Source: Sepiola atlantica (taxonomy: Eukaryota; Mollusca; Cephalopoda; Sepiida; Sepiolidae). Taken from it: a DNA stretch of 64,000 nucleotides. The notes below the pieces were generated by a model that saw nothing but the letters and a program-made list of their open reading frames with translations, searched no databases and was not told the origin of the DNA. Position 1 is the stretch's first letter. The number at the start of each line of letters is the position of its first letter. The stretch spans positions 65,552,580 to 65,616,579 of the forward strand of contig OY744529.1 of assembly GCA_963556195.1 (NCBI GenBank). Reading direction: 5' to 3'. The position numbers and the translations under genes are program-made. Below, piece after piece: positions 43,699 through 54,069 of this stretch.

Positions 43699-43918
43699 TC
43701 ATAGTATCAGTTCTGATACTACACTTTATCTTTTCTGTCCTCGGTCAGTGAATGAGAAATCCTTATAAACTGGGGTAATTTTAATTTTTGTCCCAATCCA
43801 GAGTGACCTTTTTAAGGGAGCTGGATTTTCTCCATGTTAAAAACCGATCTTCTGACTAAATCTGCCCTCGTGGGGAGGCAAGTAACTGGACCTTTTCCCC
43901 AGACAAGTAAATAGGGGT
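43699..43918 (+). mobile_element. U2-headed SINE, family F2
   Basis: Head TAGTATCAGTTCTGATACTA then CACTTTATC, an inverted-repeat version of the U2 word. Body CTTTTCTGTCCTCGGTCAGT, TTGTCCCAATCCAGAGTGAC, GGGAGCTGGATTTTCTCCAT. Tail CTGCCCTCGTGGGGAGGCAA then GTAACTGGACC and a partial second tail (CAGACAAGTAAATAGGGG). Confidence 0.8.
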
Positions 43919-44085
43919 CATATATATTGTTCTTCTTGCGGTGCTTTTGCGTATTTACCATTTGGGAACTAAATATTCGAGAGATGGATTTGTTGTTGCG
44001 TTTGTTTATATATATATTTTTTTTTTTTGCTTTTTAACGTCTATAAATTTGTTATTTTAATCCAAATTTAGTAAAAAAAAAAATT
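43919..44085. other. No recognised feature
   Basis: AT-rich spacer. Confidence 0.35.
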
Positions 44086-44395
44086 TTTTTTAAAAACGAA
44101 ATGGGCGATACATTCCAACAGTCCCTATACTACAATTGGACCATAAACGACAACTCACATCCTTTGAAAATAAGATAGATTTTAAACCATCGGGTATATT
44201 TCGAGTAGAGTAGTCCGTAGAGTAAATGTGGTATTGTGGTGACTGCTGAAGTAAAAGGTCGAAAGATGAAAGGATCAGTGCTTGGACGAACGGGTCAAAA
44301 ATACGTCTATTTAAAAGTAGGATAGACAGAGGATCACCACCGACCCACCCATATTCCCAACGCACTGCTACACCTGTGCCTAATTTGTAAAATTC
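44086..44395 (-). mobile_element. Family F3 repeat body
   Basis: Minus-strand words AAATTAGGCACAGGTGTAGC, TCTGTCTATCCTACTTTTAA, GACCCGTTCGTCCAAGCACT and CACCACAATACCACATTTAC recur at 56.88-57.1 kb. The last block also occurs at 48.07 kb, where it runs into a U2-like head. The 91-residue frame here is not preserved elsewhere. The end next to 44395 shares TTAGGCACA with the F1 tail. Confidence 0.6.
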
Positions 44396-44546
44396 AATAG
44401 GGGAGGAATTGTTCTAGACTGAGGCAATTTAAATTGTTGTTCCCAATCGATAGTTCCCCTATTTTGGGGAAGCTGGATTTCCCCCCACATTAAAAACGTA
44501 CCTCGTATCTAACTTTGATCTCGTATGAAGGCAAGTGAATTGAGAC
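44396..44546 (+). mobile_element. F2 SINE, head missing
   Basis: GAGGAATTGTTCTAGACTGA, GAAGCTGGATTTCCCCCCAC, ATTAAAAACGTACCTCGTAT and CTCGTATGAAGGCAAGTGAA are the F2 body and tail without the U2 head. It directly follows the F3 copy. Confidence 0.7.
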
Positions 44547-44599
44547 ATTAAGAAATAAGATTCGTTAGTATTAAAAATAAAATAGTATTGTTTTTTTTT

Positions 44600-45105
44600 A
44601 ACAGTAAGTAAAACTAACAAGGAAAAAAATATTACTTTCTTACGCGGAGCTTCGGAATAGAAGTCGCTTAGTCTTTTAAGCCTTTTTTAATTATCTATTA
44701 TAGTAATAATCGGCAAGTATTTTTTGTTTGTAAATTGGTTTTGGCAAAAGTGCAGTACAGTTAACAGCCGATAAATCGAAAATAAGCAAAATATACGACA
44801 AATAACTTTTACCAAACGATAGTAAATCTAATTTACTATCGACCTGTATAGTTTTAAACTTTTGAAACTGTTTGTAAATTTTGTTATTTAAAAATGTGTT
44901 TCATTACTTTCACTTAGCCGATTTTGTTGGGTGGTCGCCATTTTCAGGCTTAAAATATAATAATAAAAAAGAAGCTTACCCTAATCCGACCTAAAAACAA
45001 CCCCCGGACTTATGGTTAGTGGTGTCATCAGCCTTTTTGGTAAATGATGAGATCGAAGGGTTAAACAGGTTTTTTTTTAATTTGAATAAAATGAGTATAT
45101 AAGTG

Positions 45106-45156
<51 letters not shown>

Positions 45157-45846
45157 GTTTATGATATTAAGAATGTTTTTAAGTTAAAATCAATTTAGTA
45201 TTATGTAGTCGTAGTAATAGAGGAAAAAAATACGTTTTCATACTATTTTCGTCTTGAGCGATACAAAAAAGGACATGGCGGCATGAACAATACAACAACA
45301 CTTCCGCTCCCGTAAGACTCCATTTTGTTAAACTATCGATTATTCTAACATATTTACACATTTCAAACGTGTTTTTTCTTCAGAGTATCTGCATTGTACT
45401 AAATAGATTTTAAGTCGAAATGGTTTCTCATTAAATATTATTAAAAGAAAAAACAACATAAAACCATTTTGATCGCCTATACGCAATTTTTTTTATCGCA
45501 TTATATGTTAAGCCCTTCGAACTCATCATTTACCGCTTTTTTCTTTTTAACTATCTTGTAAGTCCTCTGCTTATTCCACCTATTGTTTTCAACCCTCTCG
45601 TGGCGGCGATCATCGTCCAACCCAAAATCTTTTTAACCCTTATCCTCGAGTGCCCCCCTTCCAGGGCCTTGATAAGCGGTGACTCATTAGTTTAAAAAAA
45701 TAATAATAAAGAAAGCTTGAAATTAGCGGCCATCTCATGTTTTTAATCGAAAAATAAAAACAAACAAACAAAAAAACAGCAACATAAAAAAAAAAGATGT
45801 GGCTTCTATTCCGAAGCACCGCCTTTCTTTGTTAGTTAAATTTAAT
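44600..45846. mobile_element. Terminal-inverted-repeat element, about 1.25 kb
   Basis: The left end has AAACTAACAAGGAAAAAAAT and CGGAGCTTCGGAATAGAAGT. The right end has the inverse (GGCTTCTATTCCGAAGCACC, GCCTTTCTTTGTTAGTT). Inside are an R5 relative (45500-45700), a (TA)n tract and AT-rich text without a transposase frame. It is a non-autonomous DNA element or a composite. Confidence 0.65.
45107..45152. repeat. (TA)n microsatellite
   Basis: About 23 TA units inside the inverted-repeat element. Confidence 0.96.
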
Positions 45847-46157
45847 TTCAGTGTATGGACAATTTAAAATGGCAACTTATTTATTTTAATTAAAAATTTG
45901 TGTTTTGTATTATTGGACAATTGAGAAAATAATACACTTGGTATGATGGATTTAATGGCTTAATAAACGCCAACGGTGATGTTATGATAAATTAGGTTGC
46001 ACATGCTTCTTACATAATTCATGTTTTGTTTGTAAAAAAATAGATTCCACTATTATGTTTATTTGTTTATGATGATACATTATACAACCTCCAAAATATT
46101 ACGTATATCCAACCTCCAAAATATTGCGTGGTTGGGATTATTATTTTTCCGATTCAT

Positions 46158-46161
<4 letters not shown>
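45847..46161. other. No recognised feature
   Basis: Holds a short tandem word, CAACCTCCAAAATATT, twice at 46085 and 46109. Confidence 0.4.

Positions 46162-46225
<64 letters not shown>
46162..46225. repeat. (TA)n microsatellite
   Basis: About 31 TA units. Confidence 0.97.
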
Positions 46226-46226
<1 letters not shown>

Positions 46227-46262
46227 CTACGTGTACGTACCCGGCGTTGCCCGGAGTCTATT
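46226..46262 (+). mobile_element. Helentron-like end, CCCGGCGTTGCCCGG hairpin
   Basis: GTACCCGGCGTTGCCCGGAG directly after (TA)n. This hairpin word is a common terminus of (TA)n-linked Helentron-type repeats in animals (from memory). A related inverted word, TTCCCGGACAACGCCGAGTG, occurs at 62121-62140. Confidence 0.5.
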
Positions 46263-46324
46263 GTTGTTTTGTTGTTTTTTTTCTATACCGTTTTTTTTTC
46301 AAGGATTTTGAAAGCTAATTTCAT

Positions 46325-46600
46325 TACTGTATCGCGGTTCTCTTGAACATTTTAGCTTTAAGATAACATTATCTTAACCAAATTAGTTCTAGTTTTATAA
46401 CAATTTGGTTCAATTAATAATTTGACCAAACAATACATATAACCTAATTATTACGGTATTGTTTGATCATTAAATTATTAATTGAATCAATGAACCAAAT
46501 TATTATAAAAGTAGAACTAATTTGGTTAAGATAAGTTCAACTTGTTTTAATGGTAGCCATCTGAAAGCTAAAAAGTTCAAGATAACTGATATCGCTTGGT
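46325..46600. mobile_element. Palindromic element, arms about 115 bp
   Basis: The left arm (ATCGCGGTTCTCTTGAACAT, TTATCTTAACCAAATTAGTT, CAATTTGGTTCAATTAATAA) is mirrored on the right (ATTATTAATTGAATCAATGA, AACTAATTTGGTTAAGATAA, AGCTAAAAAGTTCAAGATAA). The centre is near 46440. It may be the body of the Helentron-like element that starts at 46226. Confidence 0.8.
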
Positions 46601-46607
46601 TTTTTTC

Positions 46608-46702
46608 CTATTTACTTGCCTCCCCACGAGGGCGCAGTTAGACACAAGGTCGGATTTTAATGTGAGGAAAACCCCAGCTCCTCAAACAGGGGAACTCTAG
46701 AA
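46608..46702 (-). mobile_element. F2 SINE tail fragment
   Basis: CCTATTTACTTGCCTCCCCA, CGCAGTTAGACACAAGGTCG and CCCAGCTCCTCAAACAGGGG. Truncated before the body. Confidence 0.75.
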
Positions 46703-47195
46703 CTAATTTTGTTAAAGTAATATATATAATTATTTGGCAAAGGTACAGAATAGTTAACAATGTGTTTTTAATTAATAACGGGCTTCTAACGTCATTAGAA
46801 CCACATTCTTAAGATGGGAGGGGGACTTTGTTAACTATTCTTTACCTAACAGCTTTCAAAGCGTTCAATATTTTAACGTTTGTATTTGCTAAGAATTTTA
46901 AAGCTAGAAATGACTTTCTCTTCGACAGTTTAAATGCTTCCAAATTCCTTTAAAATTTCGAAGGGGAATGAAGTAATAAATTATTTTTATTTACAACTAT
47001 TAACAAAAGATTAAAATGGCTGAATTATTTACAAAGAAGCCGAAATGCACTGTGTGTGTGGAAAGGGGGTAATTTCGTAATAAATCTTTTGTAATGGGAT
47101 TTTTAAAAATTATGTTTCACTTTACGATAGTACATTTTTGATTTCAATAACTAATTGATTAATAGTAAAAAACAAAACAAAAAACAACAATAATG
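46703..47195. other. No recognised feature
   Basis: AT-rich with no recognised element. Confidence 0.4.
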
Positions 47196-47278
47196 TGTAA
47201 GTCACGCAGAGGCGAGAAGCACACATGCACAGATACGCGAGAAATGGTCACACAGTTTTATTTATATAGAAATTAATC
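47196..47278 (-). repeat. Dispersed repeat R6, inverted copy
   Basis: GTAAGTCACGCAGAGGCGAG, GCACACATGCACAGATACGC and GTTTTATTTATATAGAAATT are the reverse complement of 42640-42738. Confidence 0.6.
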
Positions 47279-47568
47279 CCTAAAAACGTATATCAACCCC
47301 CTCCCTCTCTCTTTCTCTTCTCAACAACATAAAAATTACTATTTTTATGTTATTATTGCTTTTTGTTTTAAAATTAAACAGCCAAACATTATTATAACTT
47401 ATTTACCAACAATTTAAATGGGCGAAAAACACGGAATGTTAAATAAAAATGTAAAATATACATTATTACGTAACATTAATGACCCCTTAAGACCGTTTCA
47501 TCCGAATGTGAACTATTTTTTAAAGATGTACCTCAATATTCAGCCACTCGCGTTTCTCGCCAGGATCA
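47279..47568. other. No recognised feature
   Basis: AT-rich spacer. Confidence 0.35.
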
Positions 47569-48045
47569 AACAAAAAGGGGGCACTCTGGATTGAGACAAA
47601 AATTAAACTTGCTTTAATCTAAACAAATATTTTCCTCACCGATCGAGGACAGAACAGTAAGAGTCGGATAGACAGAGGAAGACAAACGAACCCCTATTCC
47701 CACACTTTTGATTGCCTTGTGCCTAATTTATGAATGGAATAATTTTTTAAATTTTATTTACAAATAAATAATTCAAAGTATAGTATCGGCCAGACGATAC
47801 GAAATACCTCTAGAGTGAGACAATTTGAAAAAAAAAAACTGTTTCCATCCCACAGTGCCCCTTTTTGGGGGAGTTACATTTTCTGCACATTAAAAACCGA
47901 CCTTATGTCTAACGCTGCCCTCGTGGGCACACTGGATAAAGCCAAAAATGTTAATTGCCGCAGTCTAGAAGGATTTCTTCTTTACTGACCGAGAACAGAA
48001 AAAATGAAGTGTAGTTTCAGAACAGCTATTAGACTCTGCTCCCAT
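47569..48045. mobile_element. Cluster of three F2 fragments
   Basis: At 47569-47665 (-): GGGGCACTCTGGATTGAGAC, CACCGATCGAGGACAGAACA. At 47775-47935 (+): AAAGTATAGTATCGGCCAGA (decayed U2-like head), GGGGGAGTTACATTTTCTGC, CCGACCTTATGTCTAACGCT, GCCCTCGTGGG. At 47934-48042 (-): CACTGGATAAAGCC, TTACTGACCGAGAACAGAAA, GTAGTTTCAGAACAGC. The 47685-47730 stretch matches the F3 border (GGATAGACAGAGGAAG). Insertions or rearrangements have stacked here. Confidence 0.65.
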
Positions 48046-48180
48046 GCGTTACCTTCTGTCCATCACGTCCAATTGCCACAATACCACATTTACCCTATAG
48101 ACTACCATTAGATCAAATATCCCCAATGTTCAATGAATTTTCTCCAATGTTCAGATACTATACTTCGATCCTAACCTGAA
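48046..48180 (-). mobile_element. Family F3 fragment with U2-like head
   Basis: The + strand shows CAATTGCCACAATACCACAT, TTACCCTATAGACTACC, then TCAGATACTATACTTCGATC and CTAACCTGAAGG. The last two are a decayed reverse complement of the U2 head (CTTTTGGCTAAGATCAAAGT, GTAGTATCTG). This links the F3 body to the same kind of head. Confidence 0.55.
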
Positions 48181-48221
48181 GGATGAGTCAAAATTAGACA
48201 CGTGACTATTCTTTGTTCTTT

Positions 48222-48414
48222 TGACTCAAAGTGTAGTGTCTGTTCTGATACTATACTTAATCTTTTCTGTCCTCATCAGTGGAGGAGAAATCCTTCTAGA
48301 CCGAGACAAGTTTGATTTTTTGTCCCAATACAGAGTGCACCCTTTGAGAGTTGGATTTCCCCCACATTAAAAACAGAACTCGGGTCTAGCCTTGTTCTCG
48401 TGGGGAGGCGAGTA
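48222..48414 (+). mobile_element. U2-headed SINE, family F2 (target of an F1 insertion)
   Basis: Head GACTCAAAGTGTAGTGTCTG, then TTCTGATACTATACTTAATC, body CTTTTCTGTCCTCATCAGTG, CAATACAGAGTGCACCC and tail GGGTCTAGCCTTGTTCTCGT then GGGGAGGCGAGTA. The final bases of its tail (GTAAATAGGGG) lie beyond the F1 insertion at 48770-48780. Confidence 0.85.
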
Positions 48415-48756
48415 TTGATTTACTCCTCTCCAGGAGTTAGGCACAAAGCCAGTTGTTATCTTACTCCCACAAGTACGATGTGACCCAAGTTCGGGTCGGG
48501 AAAGTGGGGTTTGAAAAATTGCCTGGGCAGCCCCGTCGGCATTCCCCGGTAGGGGCGCCTCAGGCAGTAAGCAATAAACTTACTTCTCCCCAAAGAGGGG
48601 AGGCGAAGCCTGGGAGGGTGGACCTCCTAGAACTGCACAGGACAGACCCATAGACCGGCGTAAATCAAGCCCCGAAGGCCAAGACAATACTAGTCTATGG
48701 GTGCAGTATCCATCGGAACAGATACTACACTTTGATCTTAGCCAAAAGGCCAAAGA
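48415..48756 (-). mobile_element. U2-headed SINE F1 with perfect target-site duplication
   Basis: Near full-length F1 with a short internal deletion: it lacks the AAGCCAGCGCCC...GGCCATC block. On the minus strand it starts TTTGGCCTTTTGGCTAAGAT and CAAAGTGTAGTATCTGTTCC, and ends with the GGAGAGGAGTAAAT tail. CGTGGGGAGGCGAGTA occurs at 48399-48414 and again at 48757-48772, exactly outside the element. This defines the U2 5' end as the element's 5' terminus. Confidence 0.92.
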
Positions 48757-48780
48757 CGTGGGGAGGCGAGTAAATAGGGG

Positions 48781-48894
48781 TATATTACACGTAAGAAAAT
48801 GTTTTCATGGTTAATTATTATTTTTTTCGTTTTGCCTTAGATTGTTTCTCAATAATCATTTACACTAGCAATAATAAGTAATTATTTTTAGGAG
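48781..48894. other. No recognised feature
   Basis: Short AT-rich spacer. Confidence 0.4.
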
Positions 48895-49062
48895 TTTGGT
48901 ATGACCACAGAACAGATATCACACTACCCCCAACCGTTACTCAGACATACACATCCTCCAATAGGAGAAGATAACGCCTGTAAGGGTGTTATCATAATAA
49001 CAGAACAGATACTACACTACCCTCCACCTCTGAATTGAGCACTGAACATTTTTACATTCGTC
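48895..49062 (-). repeat. Two U2-like motif units
   Basis: ACAGAACAGATATCACACTA and ACAGAACAGATACTACACTA, each followed by a C-rich block (CCCCCAACC, CCCTCCACC), lie about 100 bp apart. This is the inverted counterpart of the tandem units at 11.76-12.05 kb. Confidence 0.6.
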
Positions 49063-49340
49063 TGGAATAGTATAGTAAACTGAATTGATCATTAAAAGAT
49101 AGTATAATTAATGGAAGTGATAGTAGAGTTTCGGCTTCAGACAAGAATCTGATTTTAAAAACAACATGGATGAATGAGTCATTTAAAGAACATTATTAGT
49201 TTAAAGTATTTTAATTTGCATAACCAAAATCTTCGAGACTTGGTTCAAGAAATTTGTATGTCTGTAAACTGATTGAAAATAAGGTAAAACTTTACCATTT
49301 GCTCCCACGCTGTCAACGGTAAAATAAAAATAAGAAAGTT
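49063..49340. other. No recognised feature
   Basis: AT-rich spacer. Confidence 0.4.
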
Positions 49341-49645
49341 ATCAAAGTGTAGTATCTGTTCCGATGGATACTGCACGCCTGTCCTGTGCAGTTCTAGGAG
49401 GTCCACCCTCCCAGGCTTTGCCTCCCCTCTTTGGGGAGGAGTAAGTTTATTGCTTACTGTCTGAGGCGCCCCTACCCGGGAATGCCGACGGGGCTGCCCA
49501 GGCAATTTTTAAATGGCCAGAGTGCTCACCTCTCGAGCGCTGGCTTTTCAAACCCCACTTTCTCGACCCGATCTTGGGTCACATCTTACTTGTGGGAGTA
49601 AGATAAAACTGGCCTTGTGCCTAACTCCTGGGGAGGAGTAAATAA
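49341..49645 (+). mobile_element. U2-headed SINE F1, deletion subfamily
   Basis: The head is cut to ATCAAAGTGTAGTATCTGTT. It then jumps from GGATACTGCAC straight to GCCTGTCCTGTGCAGTTCTA, lacking about 65 bp present in other F1 copies. The rest is intact: CCTCTCGAGCGCTGGCTTTT, CTTACTTGTGGGAGTAAGAT, tail CTAACTCCTGGGGAGGAGTA. The same deletion and diagnostic bases occur at 61674-61985. Confidence 0.9.
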
Positions 49646-50350
49646 AACACTCTGGAAACATCTGGAAAGAACTTTTTAAAATAAATAAAATATTTGAAAC
49701 TTTAGAGTTGGGGTTCTCTTTACTATAGAAATTTTACGTAAAATGATCACCCACTTCCTAACCAAAAATCGTTATTGATCACCAAACTAACCATTTTTTT
49801 TTGTTTACAGAATTGCAAGAATTTCAGAAATGTAAAAAAAAAAAAAATGGTTACTCATTCTGTCTTACGCTGTGTGACTGGTCAAGAACTAGGTTATCAT
49901 TTTACGTTTATATTTATATAGTAAAGTAAACCTCAAATTTAAAAGCTGAAATATTTAAGTAAAATGTTTTAAAAATGTATTTTTCAGGTATTTCTAGGGT
50001 GTTGACGTGTAATCACATAAAAAAAATAGAATATAATTTTGATTCTTCTATTCGCAGCGTTGGGGGGCAAAGGGTGAAATTTTACCAAAAATAAACTATA
50101 ATTCTTAAAAGAAAAAGTCAATGGAAATAAACATGAGATGTGAATGCGTCAGCTGTTGTTTTAATGTTTTGCTTAATAATTGCCAATATGCTAAGTAATA
50201 GAGATATATAAAATACATTTTAAGAAAACCACAATAATATACAATTCTGGTATTTGTTTTTTTTTTTAAGTATGAGTATAGGACGAACGAACACTGACAG
50301 AAAATGAATAAAACATATATTATGGTTCAGAACTTTTTAGATGAAGATTG
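49646..50350. other. No recognised feature
   Basis: AT-rich. No coding frame or repeat recognised. Confidence 0.4.
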
Positions 50351-50885
50351 ATGATTTTTTATTATTTGGATTATTAGGACTATCATTCTCATCTTAGTTG
50401 TTATAATCACAACGTTTCGACCGATGTAACCTCCAACCCTTTTCAGGTGCATCTTTTCAAATTTGGGAACCTTTTAGTCAGACTCAGGAAAATCGAATGA
50501 TTTAGTAATCGCTTCTGTTGTTGTCTTTGTTGCTAAGACAGGGTCCTATACACCTTAAACTAATGAGGTCTGGTTTTATACAGTCGTAGGGGTCCAAACT
50601 CCCAGGCTTTACCTTCTTTCTTTGCTGCGACGGAGCTGCTCGGGCATTTTTTATAGACCAGAGTGCACTTTTTCTAGTGCGCTGGCTTCTCAAATCCCTA
50701 CCTGGCCGTCTGCCATATATCGAACTCGAGAATCATGAACCATGCGGTTCCCAAGTTTGACATACGGGGATCCCCAAGTTTGAATCGAAGGTTCCCAAGT
50801 TCGGAAAGATACAGCCGAAAAAGGTTGGAGATTACATCGGCCGAAAAATTGTGACTATAACAACCAAGTTGAGAATAGTAGTCCC

Positions 50886-50892
<7 letters not shown>
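50351..50892. mobile_element. S1 SINE inverted pair, second instance
   Basis: The left member (50351-50490, minus) has TTATTTGGATTATTAGGACT, CACAACGTTTCGACCGATGT and CCAACCCTTTTCAGGTGCAT. The right member (50705-50892, plus) has GGTTCCCAAGTTCGGAAAGA, AAAAAGGTTGGAGATTACAT, CGGCCGAAAAATTGTGACTA and GTTGAGAATAGTAGTCCCAA. An F1 fragment lies between them. The outer ends mirror each other. Confidence 0.7.
50540..50704 (+). mobile_element. F1-related diverged fragment
   Basis: GGTCCAAACTCCCAGGCTTT, GACGGAGCTGCTCGGGCATT, GACCAGAGTGCACTTTTTCT and GTGCGCTGGCTTCTCAAATC follow the F1 body on the + strand. The U2 head and tail are missing. Confidence 0.65.
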
Positions 50893-50919
<27 letters not shown>

Positions 50920-51160
50920 GGCTGTTGTGATACTGCAAATGTATTTGCGCTGGCTATCGAAAAGAGGTGGAGAATACTGGGAATCTGGGGAGACTTGTCG
51001 CTCAGACTCCAGGGAATACCACCGGTTGTCAGTGAGCAATCACTGATGACCTGTGTGAGAACTCCCAGTGAGTAAATAATAATAGTAATAATAAATAAAT
51101 AAATAAATAATAATAAGAAGAAGAAGAATAAGAATAAGGCGCTTGTACAGTTTAACATCC
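50886..51160 (-). mobile_element. Repeat C copy between AAT arrays
   Basis: (AAT)n runs at 50886-50918 and around 51075-51135 flank 50920-51075. Inside, GGGAATCTGGGGAGACTTGT, CGCTCAGACTCCAGGGAATA, CCACCGGTTGTCAGTGAGCA and GACCTGTGTGAGAACTCCCA are the reverse complement of blocks in repeat C at 62.45 and 63.1 kb. Confidence 0.75.
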
Positions 51161-52530
51161 CCCGGCAAATTAATTGTTTTCATTTTAGGAGAGTTCCATA
51201 AAGCACCCTCCCTGTGTTAAGAATGGCTTTCTAAATTTAAATTTAAATTTTAAACTGTACAAGTTCCAATAATAATAATAATAATAAAAGATAGATTTAA
51301 ATTAAAAATTGAGACAAACACAATACTCACCCATTATGAATCTCTCTGTCCTTCTCCTGGGTTTTTAGAGAATTAAAAGTGATAAGTTTTCCTTTCGTTT
51401 TAGGTTTTAAAACAATCGTTTTTGGTTTTTCGGAATTAAAATTATGAATGAAATATTCAAAACGTGTATTTATTTACTATTGTCAACTTTTTGCTGTTGT
51501 CGCTTCGTTGTGATTTCGCTTTCTTTTTTCTTTCTCTCTTCCTCCGTGGTTTGCAGGAACCCCGAGGAAACAGATCTGACACACAAAAAAAAACACGCAC
51601 CTTTTTGGGTTTTTTGTTGTTGTTGTAAAGAAACGTGCACAGGGACTCAGCAGATAGGGGGTGGCCTTCGTATACGAATTTCTAAATAGAACGGTTATCT
51701 CTTATTTCTTTTCGGGTGCATTTTCCCCTCTTTCTTTTTTCTTGTTCTTTTTTTTATTTCATGTTCTTAGACGTTTTATTTTTATTGAGTCACAAGAAGC
51801 TGACGCCAAACAACATAAAAGATGCGACTCTATTTCCGCCTTCTTCCTAAATTAATCTATTCTTGCACGTGAGTGTCTGTCACTTGTCCCTCTTCCGAAT
51901 TCGAAGCAAGAGCTCACAGCGATGACGATGATTCCGGTATTATTAGAATAATCCCTTTCCATATGAGTCGGTGCTTGTTATCTTTTACCACTGCTTCTTA
52001 TTGGCGTAGAATTCCACGGCGAGTTCCTTTGATCTTTATGTGTGTGGCTTGTAACGTATTTTATAGCATTTAATAAAAGAAAATGTGGGGAAAAAATACT
52101 AATGATAGGATGTACACAATAATGGATGTTTTCTTTTTAATTTTATTATTCCCTTCTTTCTTTCTTTCTTTCTCTCTTTTTAACTTCATTAAGCTTCAAT
52201 TAAGGATTTCTTTTCCTTTTTTTTTTAAATCATTTCTTTTTTTGCCGTATTCTTTTTCAAAATCTTCCTCGCTCGTCGCTTCTCAAATCGTCCAATAACA
52301 TCTATCTACCTATCTATCTATCTATCTATCTATCTTGTTTATAAATTGAAACGGTAGTCTATTTCGGGCTATACATTTTGTTAGGCAGTGTGTCTTCGAA
52401 AGCACGAACTCTCCTACCATTTATCTTCTCTTAGTCTTGCCATCGCGTATTCATTTCTTTTCTTTCTGCCCGTGCGACTATTCCGACAAGACATTCGTCT
52501 GTTTTACAACAGCCCGTAAATATACATATA
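51161..52530. other. Unassigned, T-rich frames only
   Basis: Short inverted ends CTTGTACAGTTT and AAACTGTACAAG lie at 51143 and 51251. A (CTAT)n run lies at 52302-52335. Several F/S/L-rich frames of 60-85 codons exist but none has recognisable domains. Confidence 0.4.
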
Positions 52531-52535
52531 TTTTG

Positions 52536-52544
52536 GGAGACTTC

Positions 52545-52584
<40 letters not shown>

Positions 52585-52625
52585 CCCCTCCTCCCCTCTC
52601 TCTTTCACACACACACACACACACT
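52536..52625. repeat. (CT)n, C-rich and (CA)n tract
   Basis: About 22 CT units, CCTCCCC words and eight CA units. Confidence 0.95.
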
Positions 52626-53471
52626 TTCTCTCCGTTTCTCTCTTCTCTTTCTCACCAACAAACCAGCACAATCATAAGTGTGGTATCGTAACTAAGCGGT
52701 ACTTTTTTTTTTCTCCCTTTAGCAACTCTACAATGCAAGTAAGTAAACACAAAGGCTAAACTACAATATGTAAGTGAAAAAGAAACAGGAAAAAAAAAGA
52801 AAGAAAATCGAAATACGTTTTTATGTGTATGTGAAAATAACGGACCTCAACAGCTTTACTTTGGATTTCCATTCAGTGATGCAACCATTTTTACTATCTT
52901 ACAGAACAAAGAAAGCGAGTATATTGTTGTGGCCTCCTCCGGCGATGCAAACACTTAGTACACCTCATAGCGTCGTGCACGCCTATGTATTTCAATGTTG
53001 TTCAGCCATCCAACAGAGAGTCGGACTCAATTGCTACTGCTTCTCCTTACAACATCTGACAGTGACAAGTTGTTGCAAGTGATACTTCTGCTACATAAGT
53101 ATTAGTTTTGTAAGCTTAGTTTTACCGTCGACTTGTTTCATAATCTCTTATGCCAAAGTAACAAAAAAAATCAAAAATAAAATAAAACACAATTTTATCC
53201 GGCATTCGGGTTAGCATACAAGTGCAGAGAAATCATTACTATTACCGACATAATTTTTTTTTTTTTAAATACAAAATTAGTCAAAACAATTTATTTTGGT
53301 TTACCTACTTATTTGTGACATATGTGCGTTAAAAATAATAATGTTTAATATAAGATATAAGCATTTTAAGTTGTCGTAAATATGGATTCTGAACAAAGTA
53401 GCAATTTTCCGTGCTTTTCTAATATATGATCTATCGAATGGTGTGATCTACCGAGTCATTTACATTCCAAT
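52626..53471. other. No recognised feature
   Basis: The 102-residue frame at 52774-53082 starts Lys-rich and has no recognised motif. No splice context was judged convincing. Confidence 0.4.
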
Positions 53472-53707
53472 CTTTTGGCTAAGATCAAAGTGTAGTATCT
53501 GTTCCCACTGTCCTGTGCAGTTCTGGGAGGTTAACCCCCTCCCAGGCTTTGCCTCCCCTCTTTGGGGAGGAGTAAGTTTATTGCTTACTGTCTGAGGCGC
53601 CCTGCCCAGGCAATTTTTTAAGAAACTCCGTACTCTTCCTCTAGAGTACAAATTCCCACCTTCCGACCTTGTGTCACATTCTACTTTGTGGGACGTAGAT
53701 AAATAGG
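53472..53707 (+). mobile_element. U2-headed SINE F1, internally deleted
   Basis: Head CTTTTGGCTAAGATCAAAGT then GTAGTATCTGTTCCCACTGT. Body with TCCTGTGCAGTTCTGGGAGG, CTTACTGTCTGAGGCGCC, and a tail diverged to GTGTCACATTCTACTTTGTG with TAAATAGG. It abuts the next F1 copy directly. Confidence 0.85.
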
Positions 53708-54054
53708 AGTATCTGTTCCGATAGATACTGCACCCTATAGACTGGTATTGTCTTGGCCTTCGGGGCTTGATTTACGCCGGTCTGTGGGGTTGTCCTGTGC
53801 AGTTCTAGGAGGTCCACCCTCCCAGGCTTCGCCTCCCCTCTTTGCAGAGGAGTAAGTGTATTGTTTACTGCCTGAGGCGCCTCTACCGGTGAATGCCGAC
53901 GGGGCTGCCCAGGCAATTTTTAATGGCCAGAGTGCTCACTTTCTCGGGCGCTGGCTTTTCAAATCCCACTTTCCCGACCAGACCTTGGGTCACATCTTAC
54001 TTGTGGGAGTAAGATAAAACTGGCCTTGTGCCTAACCTCCTGGAGAGGAGGTAA
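53708..54054 (+). mobile_element. U2-headed SINE F1, head truncated
   Basis: Starts AGTATCTGTTCCGATAGATA. The full body runs through CTTCGGGGCTTGATTTACGC, CCTGAGGCGCCTCTACCGGT and GGGCGCTGGCTTTTCAAATC, and ends CTAACCTCCTGGAGAGGAGG then TAAACA. It is in tandem with the copy to its left and inverted relative to 54503-54832. Confidence 0.88.
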
Positions 54055-54069
54055 ACAAATACTCATTAA

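Noticed and set aside
44090..44365. 91-residue minus-strand frame as a conserved protein
   Set aside because: Homologous DNA at 56.9-57.1 kb does not keep the frame, so the similarity is that of a repeat (F3).
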